From: Pseudonocardiales bacterium
Lineage (GTDB): Bacteria > Actinomycetota > Actinomycetes > Mycobacteriales > Pseudonocardiaceae
Direction of reading: 5' to 3'
Assembly: GCA_019247305.1 (NCBI GenBank)
Contig: JAFAPC010000012.1
Coordinates: 1 to 51,945, forward strand
Length of the DNA: 51,945 nt
Position 1 is the first letter of the stretch. Every line of letters starts with the position of its first letter. Below the pieces are notes generated by a model that searched no databases, had not been told where the DNA came from, and was given only the letters and a program-made list of their open reading frames with translations. Of this stretch, positions 33,101 to 40,838 are shown one piece after another. A program made the translations under genes and the position numbers.

Positions 33101-33158
33101 CGACCAAGAGGCTGACGGATCGTCGGCGGCCCAGCAGGATGGAAGGCAGGAGACGTAA
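30141..33158 (+). CDS. cvnA: Conservon sensor kinase CvnA-like (first copy)
   Basis: This protein of about 1005 residues has a transmembrane helix at residues 37-57, an extracytoplasmic nitrate/nitrite-sensing-like (NIT) region, a second helix near 335-357, a HAMP-like linker and an ATPase domain. The N box is ELLDNATQF near 550, with DRGVGM and GLFVVGRLASRH following. The helical segment before it has [17 protein letters not shown] Pro/Ala-rich tail of about 350 residues follows, with an isolated SAWFKE motif and a conserved C terminus (GLPRRQPRALLVPGA, then VRGRLASYQQGIREGR after a short gap). CvnA proteins sit at the membrane and work with roadblock, DUF742 and GTPase partners. ATG 30141 follows GGAGG by seven bases; GTG 30138 is an alternative. 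Confidence 0.9.
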   Translation: MTAVLSPSLGPSLDSGAAATGPEATRSRWYWRNWPVVIKLAAVLLVPTVVALAAGVLRIVDQAGAAPAYARIAQIARVQQQLSDLIGALAHERDLATAFVARGRLGDKRELEAQLRAVDNGVRMVAGATGQVPGLDFARSPIAALGALGPLRASVTTGFGPVEVVVTEYSDAIDPLIELDSALTRQLDDVAVTNDAAAVHALVAAREQISRQHAIVLAALYANRLNPAQIDDLRTAAVRLTTEQDAVREALAPAERANAVAGVGPDAELSRQRLLQLILNRGGLGEPLNTSPQDWDQRNAVVVANISTVEKELRQRIERTAQALLDHVRTAAGLNSVILFFALALGVLVGIFVTRALLRPLGVLKRTALDVADRRLPEAMARIRDGELPGAAVEPVPVGTREEIGQVARAFDEVHSQAVRLASEQAQLRANVNDIFVNLSRRTQGLVERQLKLIDRLESSEQDPQQLDNLFQLDHLATRMRRNSENLLVLAGTEAANRSSRPVRLVDVLRAAVSEVEQYQRLVLQQPPAVLVLGRSASDLVHLLAELLDNATQFSPPDSQVVVSSDFAADGSVGIEVADRGVGMTEAELAEANERLANPPVVDASVSRRMGLFVVGRLASRHDITVQLRRGDGGVGVWARVVVPSRLVRVASEAVEPHAAALAPRVQNNGHEPGGHGAPLAAQQALTDQPGDVSRLPRIGKRPMSATPPPTRSGPAEGPAADHSLVEISGTDLFRPTRAPMLGQTGVGQAGVGHRATLQHSTPIFDDVASAWFKEHEAVPVRWIAPSSRAPMGVTREVPSPGGPLPDPPLPDAPLADAPLAQAPPTQISLAQTPSTRTPSAEVPPGKAPVPAAPAVPAAASAPPLMRRQPGKTLAGSQSGDAGQRRSSGQLAPAPAEATTPAPSPEQDWGAADEGWRAAQALAMPLSAELTPMGLPRRQPRALLVPGAVGEAEPAASAPARNAELVRGRLASYQQGIREGRQASQNLDQEADGSSAAQQDGRQET
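32367..32396 (+). repeat. 15-bp tandem duplication in first cvnA
   Basis: GGACAGACTGGGGTA (32367-32381) and GGACAGGCTGGGGTG (32382-32396) are adjacent near-copies in the disordered tail, encoding GQTGVGQAGVG. Further degenerate Pro/Ala repeats follow at about 32560-32700. Confidence 0.8.
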
Positions 33159-33160
33159 GG

Positions 33161-33580
33161 ATGGTTGCGCGGACGCAGCCGGAACGCTTCGGATGGTTGA
33201 TCGACGACTTTGTCAACCGGGTGCCTGGGGTGGCGCACGCGGTGGTGGTGTCAGCTGAGGGATTGCCGCTGACTGCTTCGGCTCACCTGCCCACCGACCG
33301 TGCCGATCAGCTCGCCGCCGTGGCGTCCGGACTGGTCAGCTTGGCCCAGGGAGCGGCCCGCTGCTTCGACGCCGGCCGGGTCGTGCAGACGGTGGTGGAG
33401 CTGGACCGGGGACTCATGCTGCTGATGTCGATCAGCGATGGTTCCAGCCTTGCGGTGTTGGCGACCCCGACCTGCGACATCGGGCTGGTGGGATACGAGA
33501 TGACGTTGCTGGTCGATCGGGTCGGCCAGCAGCTCACCCTGCATCCGCGTGCGCAGCTGCAGGGTGCCCTAGGTCGTTGA
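33161..33580 (+). CDS. cvnB: Roadblock/LC7-domain protein CvnB-like (first copy)
   Basis: This is a 139-residue roadblock/LC7 protein. [28 protein letters not shown] begins the fold and [18 protein letters not shown] ends it. Roadblock proteins of this type act with small GTPases of the MglA/CvnD kind, probably bridging sensor and GTPase. It starts two bases after cvnA. It is closely similar over its whole length to the second cvnB at 37690, sharing [20 protein letters not shown] and [10 protein letters not shown]. Confidence 0.93.
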   Translation: MVARTQPERFGWLIDDFVNRVPGVAHAVVVSAEGLPLTASAHLPTDRADQLAAVASGLVSLAQGAARCFDAGRVVQTVVELDRGLMLLMSISDGSSLAVLATPTCDIGLVGYEMTLLVDRVGQQLTLHPRAQLQGALGR

Positions 33581-33598
33581 GGTGGTGGTGAGGCGGCG

Positions 33599-34159
33599 GT
33601 GAACAAGCTCAACGGACCCAGCGGCGATGACGGCGATCATGACTCCTTTGCTGATGTCCTGAACAACCTCAGCAGTGGCCCTTGGCGCTCAGGTGGGCGT
33701 CGCAAGAAGGTGGTGAACTCATCGTCGCCCCGGCAGGCGGTTTCGGCGCAGACGCCTTTTCAGCTGCGGCAACCGACCCCCGGGTTTTCCGGACCCGACG
33801 AGTGGAGCGAGCCGGCGGACTCAGCATCAGTGGTGCGGCCTTATACCTGGACCAAGGGACGCACCGCGCCAGTGGTAGACCTCGCGCTGGAGACGCTGGT
33901 GTCCACCAGCGGGCACGGTCGCGACATGGCAGTGCGGACCAGCGAGGAATACCGGGCGGTGGCGGAACTGTGCCGCGCCCCTCGGTCAGTGGCTGAGGTG
34001 GCTGCGCTGCTGTCGCTGCCGCTGGGCGTGGCCCGAGTGTTGCTGGCGGACATGGCGGACATCGGATTGGTCGTGGTGCACCGCAACACGACCAATTCTG
34101 GCAACACACCGGATATGGCCTTGATGGAAAGGGTATTGAGTGGACTTCGTCGGCTCTGA
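33599..34159 (+). CDS. cvnC: DUF742 protein CvnC-like
   Basis: This 186-residue protein has an N-terminal disordered region of about 80 residues, then the DUF742 winged-helix-like domain: RPYTWTKGRTAPVVDLALETLVS, then YRAVAELCRAPRSVAEVAALLSLPLGVARVLLADMADIGLV. The domain is typical of the third conservon member. GTG start 18 bp after cvnB, and the last 20 bases overlap cvnD. Only one DUF742 gene serves the whole cluster. Confidence 0.92.
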   Translation: MNKLNGPSGDDGDHDSFADVLNNLSSGPWRSGGRRKKVVNSSSPRQAVSAQTPFQLRQPTPGFSGPDEWSEPADSASVVRPYTWTKGRTAPVVDLALETLVSTSGHGRDMAVRTSEEYRAVAELCRAPRSVAEVAALLSLPLGVARVLLADMADIGLVVVHRNTTNSGNTPDMALMERVLSGLRRL

Positions 34160-34811
34160 TCGGGTGTGGCCCCAGGGGGGCCGGTCGGCGGCAGCGGCCC
34201 GGCCCGGCCCGGCTCCGTCCGGTTTGCCCACGGCGCGGCGAGTTGCGGGTGGCCCCAATGTCATATCCGCCAAAATTGTGGTAGGCGGTGGCTTCGGGGC
34301 CGGCAAGACAACGTTTGTCGGCTCGGTGTCCGAGATCGTCCCGCTGACCACCGAGGCGGTGCTCACTGACGCGAGTGCCTCGATGGATGACCTCGCGGCC
34401 ACCCCGGACAAATCCACTACCACCGTCGCGATGGACTTTGGCCGTCTCTCGTTGGATGAAGAACTGATCCTCTACCTGTTTGGCACCCCGGGGCAGCACC
34501 GCTTCTGGTTTATGTGGGATGACCTGGTGCGTGGTGCGATCGGTGCGGTTGTGCTGGTGGACACCCGCCGACTGGCCGACTGTTTTGCGGCGGTGGACTT
34601 CTTTGAGGACCGTGGTCTGCCCTATATTATCGGAGTGAATTGTTTTGACGGCGTGCTCAGCCACCGTGTTGAGGACGTCCGCGAAGCGCTAGCCATTGAA
34701 TCCGCAGTACCCATCATCCCGTGCGACGCTCGGGAGCGGGAATCGACTAAGAACACTCTCATCGCGTTGGTTGAGCATGCTATGCGGAGGTCGGTAGCGG
34801 CTCGCGCGTGA
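34140..34811 (+). CDS. cvnD: Conservon GTP-binding protein CvnD-like
   Basis: This is a 223-residue Ras-like/MglA-type GTPase. The P-loop GGGFGAGKTTFVGSVSE is near residue 56, the G3-like segment is LFGTPGQHRFWFMWDDL, and VNCFDG is in place of canonical NKxD. The first 45 residues are Pro/Ala-rich. GTG start inside the end of cvnC; its stop overlaps a possible start of the second cvnA. It is the only GTPase in the cluster. Confidence 0.92.
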   Translation: MDFVGSDRVWPQGGRSAAAARPGPAPSGLPTARRVAGGPNVISAKIVVGGGFGAGKTTFVGSVSEIVPLTTEAVLTDASASMDDLAATPDKSTTTVAMDFGRLSLDEELILYLFGTPGQHRFWFMWDDLVRGAIGAVVLVDTRRLADCFAAVDFFEDRGLPYIIGVNCFDGVLSHRVEDVREALAIESAVPIIPCDARERESTKNTLIALVEHAMRRSVAARA

Positions 34812-34837
34812 TCGTAGTAGTGGGGAGAGGGCACAGC

Positions 34838-37693
34838 GTGGCTGGCCATGGGGTGAGGACTAGACCACCGTTTAGTTGTCCCGACGGCGCTACCCACGTC
34901 ACTGTGCGTGATCCCGTTGCTACGGGGAGTGTCAACCGGGCATCTACCGCCGCCAGCTTCGGCTCGCCAGCCGCGGCACTGGGGCGCCGGGTCAGCCGGT
35001 GGCGGTTGCGGGACTGGAGACTGCGCACCAAACTCACTGCCCTGCTCATGGTGCCCCTGGTGCTCGCCGGTGTGCTCGGCACGCTGCGCGTTACCGATCT
35101 GGCGGGTAAGGCTGAGGATCTCGCCGTGCTGGCCCGTCAGGTCGGGTTCGCCCGGCAGCTGGATCTCGTCGTGTACAACCTGCAAGGGGAGCGGCACTGG
35201 TTAGCCGTGCTGCTCGCCACCGGAGGCCCCGCAGACCGTGCTGCGCTGCAGACCAAGGTTGCAGTCCAGGCTCAGCGGGTGGACACCGCCGCCGCCAGGC
35301 TGCGTGCCGGGGACTTCAGCGCCGAGGCGCTCGGGCCGGTCGCGGCGCAGGCACACCGGGCCGCAGTGAGCCGGCTCGCCGGGCTTGCCGCGCTGCGGCA
35401 GGCCGCTCCGCGGTCCACCGCGGCCCCGGGCAACGCCACCGCGCTCAGCGCCGTCACCGTCTATTCTGATCTCATCGCGGTGCTGCTCGATCTGGACCGC
35501 AAAGCTCTGGGAGGCGTCCCGGGCCCGGTAGCCCGTCAAGTCGAGGGCATCAAGGCGCTGTCGGTCGCCCGGGAACAGGCCTCCCGGGAGCAGGCCATGT
35601 TGCTGACGGGGATCTTGTCCGGCAGTTTGCCCGCGACGCAGCAAGCCACCCTGCGCACTGCTGATGCCCGGTTCGACGCCGCCGCTGACGAGTTCGGTCA
35701 AGCCATCTCTGCCGCGCAACGGCAGCTGTATTTCGACACTGTGGCGGTGATCGATCGGAAGCGGCTGCTGGATGCCGCGCTGGGCCGGGCGGTGCGGGGG
35801 GCGCCCTTGGAGACAGCTCCTGGTGACTGGAACTCCGCCGCCGCGGGGACCGTCGAGACGATGCGTCAGGCAGTGAGCACCCTGTTTAACGAGTTGCAGA
35901 CGGATGCCCAGGCGCGCAGCTCCCAGGAGTGGCACGAGGCGTTGCGCGATGGTGCTGTGGTCGCCATGCTGCTGCTGCTCGCCGTGGCGCTGTTGATCGT
36001 CGTGCTGCGCTCACTGCTGCACCCGCTGCGGACGCTGCGCACCGCCGCGTTTGAGCTCGCCGACCGCCGGTTGCCGCAGTCCGTCGAGCAAGTGCTGGCC
36101 ACCGAGGGCGTCCCCGCCCAGACGACAGTCGAGGTCGACCCAGTGCCGGTGCACTCCTTGGAGGAAGTCGGCCAGGTGGCCAGGGCCTTGGACACTGTGC
36201 ATGTGCGGGCGGTCCGGCTGGCGGCTGAGCAGGCCCAGCTGCGCAGCAGTCTCAACGATGTCTGTATCAACCTGTCCGGGCGTAGCCAGCGACTGCTGGA
36301 CCAGCAGCGGCAGCTGATCGAGGAGTTGCGCGGCGCAGTGCACGATCCCCAGCTGCGCAGCCGCCTGCTCCAGCTCGATCACCTTGCCACCCGGATGCGT
36401 CGCCACAGCGAGACTCTCCTGGGGCTGGCCGGCGGGAGCGCGCACCCGGGTGCCGAGGAGCCGGTGGCAGTACTCGACGTGCTGAGTACCGCGGTCTCGG
36501 AGATCGATGAGCAGCACCGGGTGACCGTAAGCCAGCCCCCGGCGGTGATGGTAGCTGCTCCGGTCGCTGGTGATCTGGTGCACCTGATCGCAGAGCTGCT
36601 GGACAATGCGACCAGCGTTACTCCGCAGGGCGCCACGGTGACCCTGAGCGGTTCACTCATCGACGAGGACGGCCTGCTGGTGGAGGTTATCGACTCTGGC
36701 CCTGGCCTACCTGTGAAGGAATTGCAGGAGATCAATGCGCGGCTTCTGTCGGCGCCGGAGACTGAAGCGTCGTCGGTCTCCAGCCTGATGGGTCTGCTTG
36801 TGGCGCGGGAACTGGCCGCCAAACATGGCATCACGGTGGCGCTGCGCCACCGCCCCGATGTGCGGGGGATCATCGCGACCGCCCTGCTGCCCCCTGACTT
36901 GGTGACCGTCGAGCGCGCAGCTGGGCAACCGCCCGCTACCGGGTGGAACGGCACCGAGGGGCAGCTGCCGCTCCGGGTCTCGGTAGTCGATGAAGCGAGC
37001 GCGGCTGATTTGTTCAACCCAGCCTCGATCAACTCAGCCTCAATCAACCCAGCCTCGCTCGGAGTTGTCCCTGCGCAGCCCAGCCGTGAGCGTACGGCTC
37101 AGGAGGAATGGCTTGAGCTCTTCGGCCACCCCGAGCCCGACCCGCTCTCCGCCCAACCGTTCTCGGCCCAGCCGCTCTCCGCCCAGCCGCTCTTCGCGCA
37201 GGTGGGCGGCGACCAGGAGCAAGGTGCCGCAGCGAGCGATGCGCTGGGTAGTGTGGCGGCGGCCCAGCAGCCGGCGGAGGTTCGCGAAGAAATCTTTGAA
37301 ATGGTGTCAGCCTGGTTCCGGGAGCGTCAGTCCACGTCGGTGAGCACCCCGCCGTCCACCACCGCGTCCGAGTGGTGGTCCCCGTTTGATGGGCCCTGGC
37401 AGGTTGCTCGAGCGCTGCGCGCCCGGGTAGACCACGAGTTCACCCTCGCTGGGTTGCCCAAACGCCAACCCCGCGCGCATCTGGTGTCCGGTGCGGATGA
37501 CCGCGTTCAGCCGACACCGCCGCCCGCTGGCCCGGTCCGTACCCCAGATGCGGTGCGCGGCCGGCTGAGCAGATACCAGCGCGGATTACGCGTCGGACGG
37601 CACGCCCGGATCGATCCTGACGAGCCGCTCGCCTGGAGCGGCATGATGCAGCGCCCCCTCGACCAGCGACCTGCGGAGGAGAATCAGCAGTGA
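34838..37693 (+). CDS. cvnA: Conservon sensor kinase CvnA-like (second copy)
   Basis: This second CvnA has the same layout: a transmembrane helix about 65-85 residues in, a NIT-like sensor region, a second helix, a HAMP-like linker with the shared [40 protein letters not shown], and an ATPase domain with ELLDNATSV and DSGPGL. Its tail has SAWFRE and a C terminus [15 protein letters not shown], then [16 protein letters not shown], matching the first copy. The GTG at 34838 has GGGGAGAGG seven bases upstream and gives about 951 residues; the longer GTG 34808 overlaps cvnD (GTGA) and gives 961. It may sense a different signal while sharing the single CvnC and CvnD. Confidence 0.88.
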   Translation: MAGHGVRTRPPFSCPDGATHVTVRDPVATGSVNRASTAASFGSPAAALGRRVSRWRLRDWRLRTKLTALLMVPLVLAGVLGTLRVTDLAGKAEDLAVLARQVGFARQLDLVVYNLQGERHWLAVLLATGGPADRAALQTKVAVQAQRVDTAAARLRAGDFSAEALGPVAAQAHRAAVSRLAGLAALRQAAPRSTAAPGNATALSAVTVYSDLIAVLLDLDRKALGGVPGPVARQVEGIKALSVAREQASREQAMLLTGILSGSLPATQQATLRTADARFDAAADEFGQAISAAQRQLYFDTVAVIDRKRLLDAALGRAVRGAPLETAPGDWNSAAAGTVETMRQAVSTLFNELQTDAQARSSQEWHEALRDGAVVAMLLLLAVALLIVVLRSLLHPLRTLRTAAFELADRRLPQSVEQVLATEGVPAQTTVEVDPVPVHSLEEVGQVARALDTVHVRAVRLAAEQAQLRSSLNDVCINLSGRSQRLLDQQRQLIEELRGAVHDPQLRSRLLQLDHLATRMRRHSETLLGLAGGSAHPGAEEPVAVLDVLSTAVSEIDEQHRVTVSQPPAVMVAAPVAGDLVHLIAELLDNATSVTPQGATVTLSGSLIDEDGLLVEVIDSGPGLPVKELQEINARLLSAPETEASSVSSLMGLLVARELAAKHGITVALRHRPDVRGIIATALLPPDLVTVERAAGQPPATGWNGTEGQLPLRVSVVDEASAADLFNPASINSASINPASLGVVPAQPSRERTAQEEWLELFGHPEPDPLSAQPFSAQPLSAQPLFAQVGGDQEQGAAASDALGSVAAAQQPAEVREEIFEMVSAWFRERQSTSVSTPPSTTASEWWSPFDGPWQVARALRARVDHEFTLAGLPKRQPRAHLVSGADDRVQPTPPPAGPVRTPDAVRGRLSRYQRGLRVGRHARIDPDEPLAWSGMMQRPLDQRPAEENQQ
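37013..37057 (+). repeat. 15-bp tandem repeat in second cvnA ([10 protein letters not shown])
   Basis: Three units at 37013, 37028 and 37043 encode [10 protein letters not shown] and INPAS. They lie in the disordered tail after the ATPase domain. Confidence 0.85.
37145..37201 (+). repeat. 15-bp tandem repeat in second cvnA (LSAQP)
   Basis: Three full units and a partial fourth begin at 37145, 37160, 37175 and 37190 and encode [15 protein letters not shown] and LFAQ. This is a second, independent 15-bp array in the same tail. Confidence 0.85.
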
Positions 37694-38124
37694 CGACAGC
37701 AGTACCCCAGCACCCGGTCCAGCCCAGCCAGTTCGGCTGGCTGGTGGACAGCTTCGTGCAGCAGGTGCCCGGGGTGGCGCACGCTGTCGTGGTCTCCGCC
37801 GACGGCCTGCTCCTGGTCTCCTCCCGCGGGTTGCCCCGGGACCGCGCTGACCAGCTCGCTGCGGTCACGTCGGGTTTGGTGAGCCTGACCCAGGGTGCGG
37901 CGCGATGTTTCGATGCGGGTGGGGTTGTGCAGACTGTTGTGGAAATGGAGCGCGGCCTAGTCTTGATGATGGCCATCAGCGATGGGTCGAGTCTCGCGGT
38001 GCTGGCCTCGCCGAGCTGTGACATTGGTCTGATCGGCTATGAGATGACGTTGCTCGTTGACCGGGCGGGCAAGTTGCTGACTCCTGAGTTGCGCGCCCAG
38101 CTGCAAGCCACCTCGCGCTCGTAG
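37690..38124 (+). CDS. cvnB: Roadblock/LC7-domain protein CvnB-like (second copy)
   Basis: This 144-residue roadblock/LC7 protein has [28 protein letters not shown] and [18 protein letters not shown]. It is a clear paralogue of the 33161 gene. GTG start overlaps the second cvnA stop. No cvnC or cvnD follows; the next gene is convergent and only four bases away, so the second unit is incomplete and probably uses the upstream CvnC/CvnD. Confidence 0.93.
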   Translation: MTTAVPQHPVQPSQFGWLVDSFVQQVPGVAHAVVVSADGLLLVSSRGLPRDRADQLAAVTSGLVSLTQGAARCFDAGGVVQTVVEMERGLVLMMAISDGSSLAVLASPSCDIGLIGYEMTLLVDRAGKLLTPELRAQLQATSRS

Positions 38125-38128
38125 CGCC

Positions 38129-39547
38129 TCAGGCCATCTCGGTGAGCACGGCGGACAGGCGATGACGCAGGTCGTCGTGGCCGGTTCCGGCAGGCATGGT
38201 CTCCAGGAGCACGTGAAGGTCGGTGGCCAGCCGGGCCGAGTGGATGTGTTCGGCGAGGCTGATCGCCTGCTCCGCCATCTGTTGCGCGGCGTCCTGCTCG
38301 CTGTCCTGGTAGAGCAAGGTGGCGAGCCGGGTCGCCGTGATGGCTTTGTTGCGCGCTCGCTCAGGCGGAATCTGCGTGAAAACGGTGGACAGGCGTTCGA
38401 TCACGGCGAGCCGGTCGGCGGCGCGGTCGCCGACCTCAGCAGCCCCGAGCGCCAAGTTGTATCTCGCCTTGATGAGGTCTCCCTCCAGGGTGACCGGAGT
38501 GAAGTACTGCAGCCAGGGCGGGTCATTCGCCAGCGAGTCGGGCTGGTAGGTGTTGGTCGCCGCTTCGATACTCCGATGGCATTGGGCGGTGTCCTGCTTG
38601 CCGGCGTAGCCCAGAGCATTCACCGTGTGCAGCCTCGCCATCATGTTGGGGGTGAATGCCTCGGATGCGGTGGACGCGAGCTGCGTGAGCTCCACCCCAC
38701 CTATCCAGTTGCCGGTGTGGATTTCTTGCAAGGCCAAATGCATCGTGATCGATCCTCGCAAGCCCAGATCGCCGGATTCCCGGGCCGCGTGCAAACCGAG
38801 CAGGAGTAGCGACCGCGCGGCCGCATAATCGCCGCAATCGAACACCACCCAGGAGGCGGTGTCTGCAAGACGCGCGACCGCGGCTTCCAGCTCGAGGCGG
38901 ACCGCGGGAGTGCAGGATGCCTCGCGCAGGGCGGTAGCCCAGCGCAGCGCAGCGAGCGCGTGCGGACGCACCGCCCCACCGCCCGCCGCATAATCCCAGT
39001 CCTCAAGCCACTGGGCCGCGCTGTGCACGTGTCGCACGTCTCCCGGTCGAACCTGGGTCGGGACCTGCGGCTGCTCTGCCGCTGCGATGATCGTTCCTAC
39101 GGGCTGGTCGAGGGTGGCGCCGAAGGTGATCGCGGCGGCGGAGGCGGGGAGTTCGCGGCGTTTCGTGGCCTCCACCTCCACCGGATCCGCCGAGCCGTGC
39201 GACTCGCGCTCGGCTGACGCCGTCGCGCTAGCGGCGCCGGGTCTGGATGCTTTCCACTCATCGTAAGCTCGTTGTCGCAGCGCCACCAGTTCGCCGCCGG
39301 CTCCGACCGCGTCGTCGATGGCTTGGACCAGCGCGGCGGAGGGTAGACCGCGTCGGGGTCGCTCTGCGAGGGAGACGTATTGCCGGCTGAACCGGATCAA
39401 TCCAGCCAAGTGGGGCTCACTGAACCCCGCAGCCTTGCGCCACCTCCTGATCTCTGCTGCGAGCTGCACAGCGAGCGGCGTCGGCCAGTCGTCGCTGGGT
39501 GAGGGATCTGTTGCCACGGTGGCCTCCACATCCACAGGCGCGATCAC
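38129..39547 (-). CDS. XRE-family regulator with TPR-like C terminus
   Basis: The protein has 472 residues. The N-terminal HTH is LAAEIRRWRKAAGFSEPHLAGLIRFSRQYVSLAERPRRGLP (roughly residues 28-70), of the Cro/C1 type. The remaining 350 residues are helical and resemble tetratricopeptide-like sensor regions seen in large actinobacterial XRE regulators, e.g. AARSLLLLGLHAARESGDLGLRGSITMHLALQEIHTGNW. The ligand is unknown. GTG start. A TGTGCT...AGCACA palindrome lies 68 bp upstream and may be its operator. It converges with the second cvnB. Confidence 0.85.
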   Translation of the reverse strand: MIAPVDVEATVATDPSPSDDWPTPLAVQLAAEIRRWRKAAGFSEPHLAGLIRFSRQYVSLAERPRRGLPSAALVQAIDDAVGAGGELVALRQRAYDEWKASRPGAASATASAERESHGSADPVEVEATKRRELPASAAAITFGATLDQPVGTIIAAAEQPQVPTQVRPGDVRHVHSAAQWLEDWDYAAGGGAVRPHALAALRWATALREASCTPAVRLELEAAVARLADTASWVVFDCGDYAAARSLLLLGLHAARESGDLGLRGSITMHLALQEIHTGNWIGGVELTQLASTASEAFTPNMMARLHTVNALGYAGKQDTAQCHRSIEAATNTYQPDSLANDPPWLQYFTPVTLEGDLIKARYNLALGAAEVGDRAADRLAVIERLSTVFTQIPPERARNKAITATRLATLLYQDSEQDAAQQMAEQAISLAEHIHSARLATDLHVLLETMPAGTGHDDLRHRLSAVLTEMA

Positions 39548-39614
39548 GAGGGTTAACCACGCCTCACCAAGCCGGCTTGCCCGGGTAAGCAGTTCCGTGA
39601 TCGTACCGGCGCTG

Positions 39615-39632
39615 CTGTGCTAGAGAGCACAG
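39615..39632. promoter_or_regulatory. Palindrome upstream of XRE regulator
   Basis: CTGTGCTAGAGAGCACAG is a perfect 7-bp inverted repeat with a 4-base spacer, ahead of the XRE gene. HTH regulators commonly bind such sites to control their own promoter; this is inferred from position only. Confidence 0.45.
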
Positions 39633-39675
39633 ATCCCCGGAACCCCAACCGAGCTGACCCGACTCAGCTCATCAC

Positions 39676-40150
39676 TCAGCAAGCACCGCACCGGAACACG
39701 GTCGAGGGCCAACGGTCATATCGTCTTGCGCTTATCTCATCAGTCTCTTTTGTCTCCCGGGGAGGTCGGTGGTCGCGGATGAGCCCGGCGAGTCGTTCGG
39801 GCGCGGCGCGGCTGGTGGTCAGGCTGGTCACGCCCAGCGCCGTGATCCCGGATTGGGTGCCGGCCTGGCCGGTGACGTAGCGTTCCACCAGCCAGACCCG
39901 GTTGACGTGCGGGAAGGCGGTCTGGCGGGGCGGGTCGGACCTGGATGGTGCGGGTGATGATCCGGCCGTGGTCGCGCTGGGCGGACAGAGCGTCCGCGGT
40001 GATCACCGCGTGGGCCAGGTCGATACCGGCGGCGTCGACCGCGACGGCGACCAATCTGTGATCCTCACCTGCCCGCGCCGACCGGTTCGCTGAGCCCGGC
40101 CTGCTCGGCTAGCCAGGCACCGACCCCGACGACAACCCCTCCACCACCGT
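39676..40150 (-). pseudogene. Decayed ISAs1-type transposase
   Basis: Fragments in several minus-strand frames match ISAs1-family transposases. In order along the minus strand they are VGAWLAEQAG, VAVDAAGIDLAHAVITADALSAQRDH, GRIITRTIQVRP, then in another frame FPHVNRVWLVERYVTGQAGTQ and ALGVTSLTTSRAAPERLAGLIRDH. Large internal parts between these are missing and at least one frameshift separates the last two fragments. No terminal inverted repeats were recognised. It marks past insertion activity in the region between the XRE regulator and the methyltransferase. Confidence 0.65.
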
Positions 40151-40218
40151 CGCATACGACTCGGCAACGGGCAATGGCAGGATGAACCAGCAACGACGCT
40201 CCGGTAGCAAAAAGGTCT

Positions 40219-40392
40219 GTGAAAGACGCTTCTCCTACCGGAGCTTCGTTCGCCTACCGACACGACACACCGAAGATCACTCTGCTGCTGGAGATAGCCG
40301 AGCGCAACCTGCTCAGCGGCACCTCACCGATCCTACGCCCACCCGTCATCACCGAAATCGCCCACCAGCTATCCGCGTACCCAGCACGCTGA
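40219..40392 (+). CDS. Short ORF of unknown function (57 aa)
   Basis: A GTG-started ORF encodes 57 residues including TPKITLLLEIAERNLLSGTS and PPVITEIAHQLSAYPAR. The composition looks protein-like and the codon third positions are GC-rich, but no ribosome-binding site is evident and I do not recognise it. It may be the 3' remnant of a gene disrupted with the neighbouring transposase. Confidence 0.25.
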   Translation: MKDASPTGASFAYRHDTPKITLLLEIAERNLLSGTSPILRPPVITEIAHQLSAYPAR

Positions 40393-40838
40393 ACATTTGG
40401 CATTGTACTCCATTGACCGCGTCGCTGGCAGCTGCATCCGTCGACATGCCGTAATTTACGAGTTCCTGACGTTCTGATTAGGCCCCTTCGGGGAGGCTGG
40501 TTCGGAACTGGAAGAAAAGGCCACCAGGGCTAGCCCGGAAGCGACGTCCACGCTCCCCATGAATGACCATAAGGTAGTAGGCTTGGCTTTGCTTGCGGAG
40601 GCTCTTCCCGGCCATCGACGGATACGACTACGTTCTATACATGGAGCTGTGGTCACTTTGACCGCCTGTTACCGCAACGGTTTGTCCGATCGCTATGGAA
40701 ACGCCGACTGGGCACTCGGCTTCCGCCTCGAATGGCGCCGCATCTTCCCCGAGTACGCCAGTTTCGGCGCCCACACCCCCGCTGCCCCCATCTCCGGGCG
40801 CAGCTCCAGGGTAACACCATGCCACAGAAGGGAATATC
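40393..40838. other. Low-GC gap before methyltransferase
   Basis: This stretch is visibly richer in A+T than the rest of the window. ORFs of 60-100 codons exist on both strands but none has a convincing start site or recognisable sequence. It contains AGGCCCCTTCGGGGAGGCT (40479-40497), a short GC-rich hairpin. It may be transferred or eroded DNA and should include the promoter of the methyltransferase. Confidence 0.35.
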
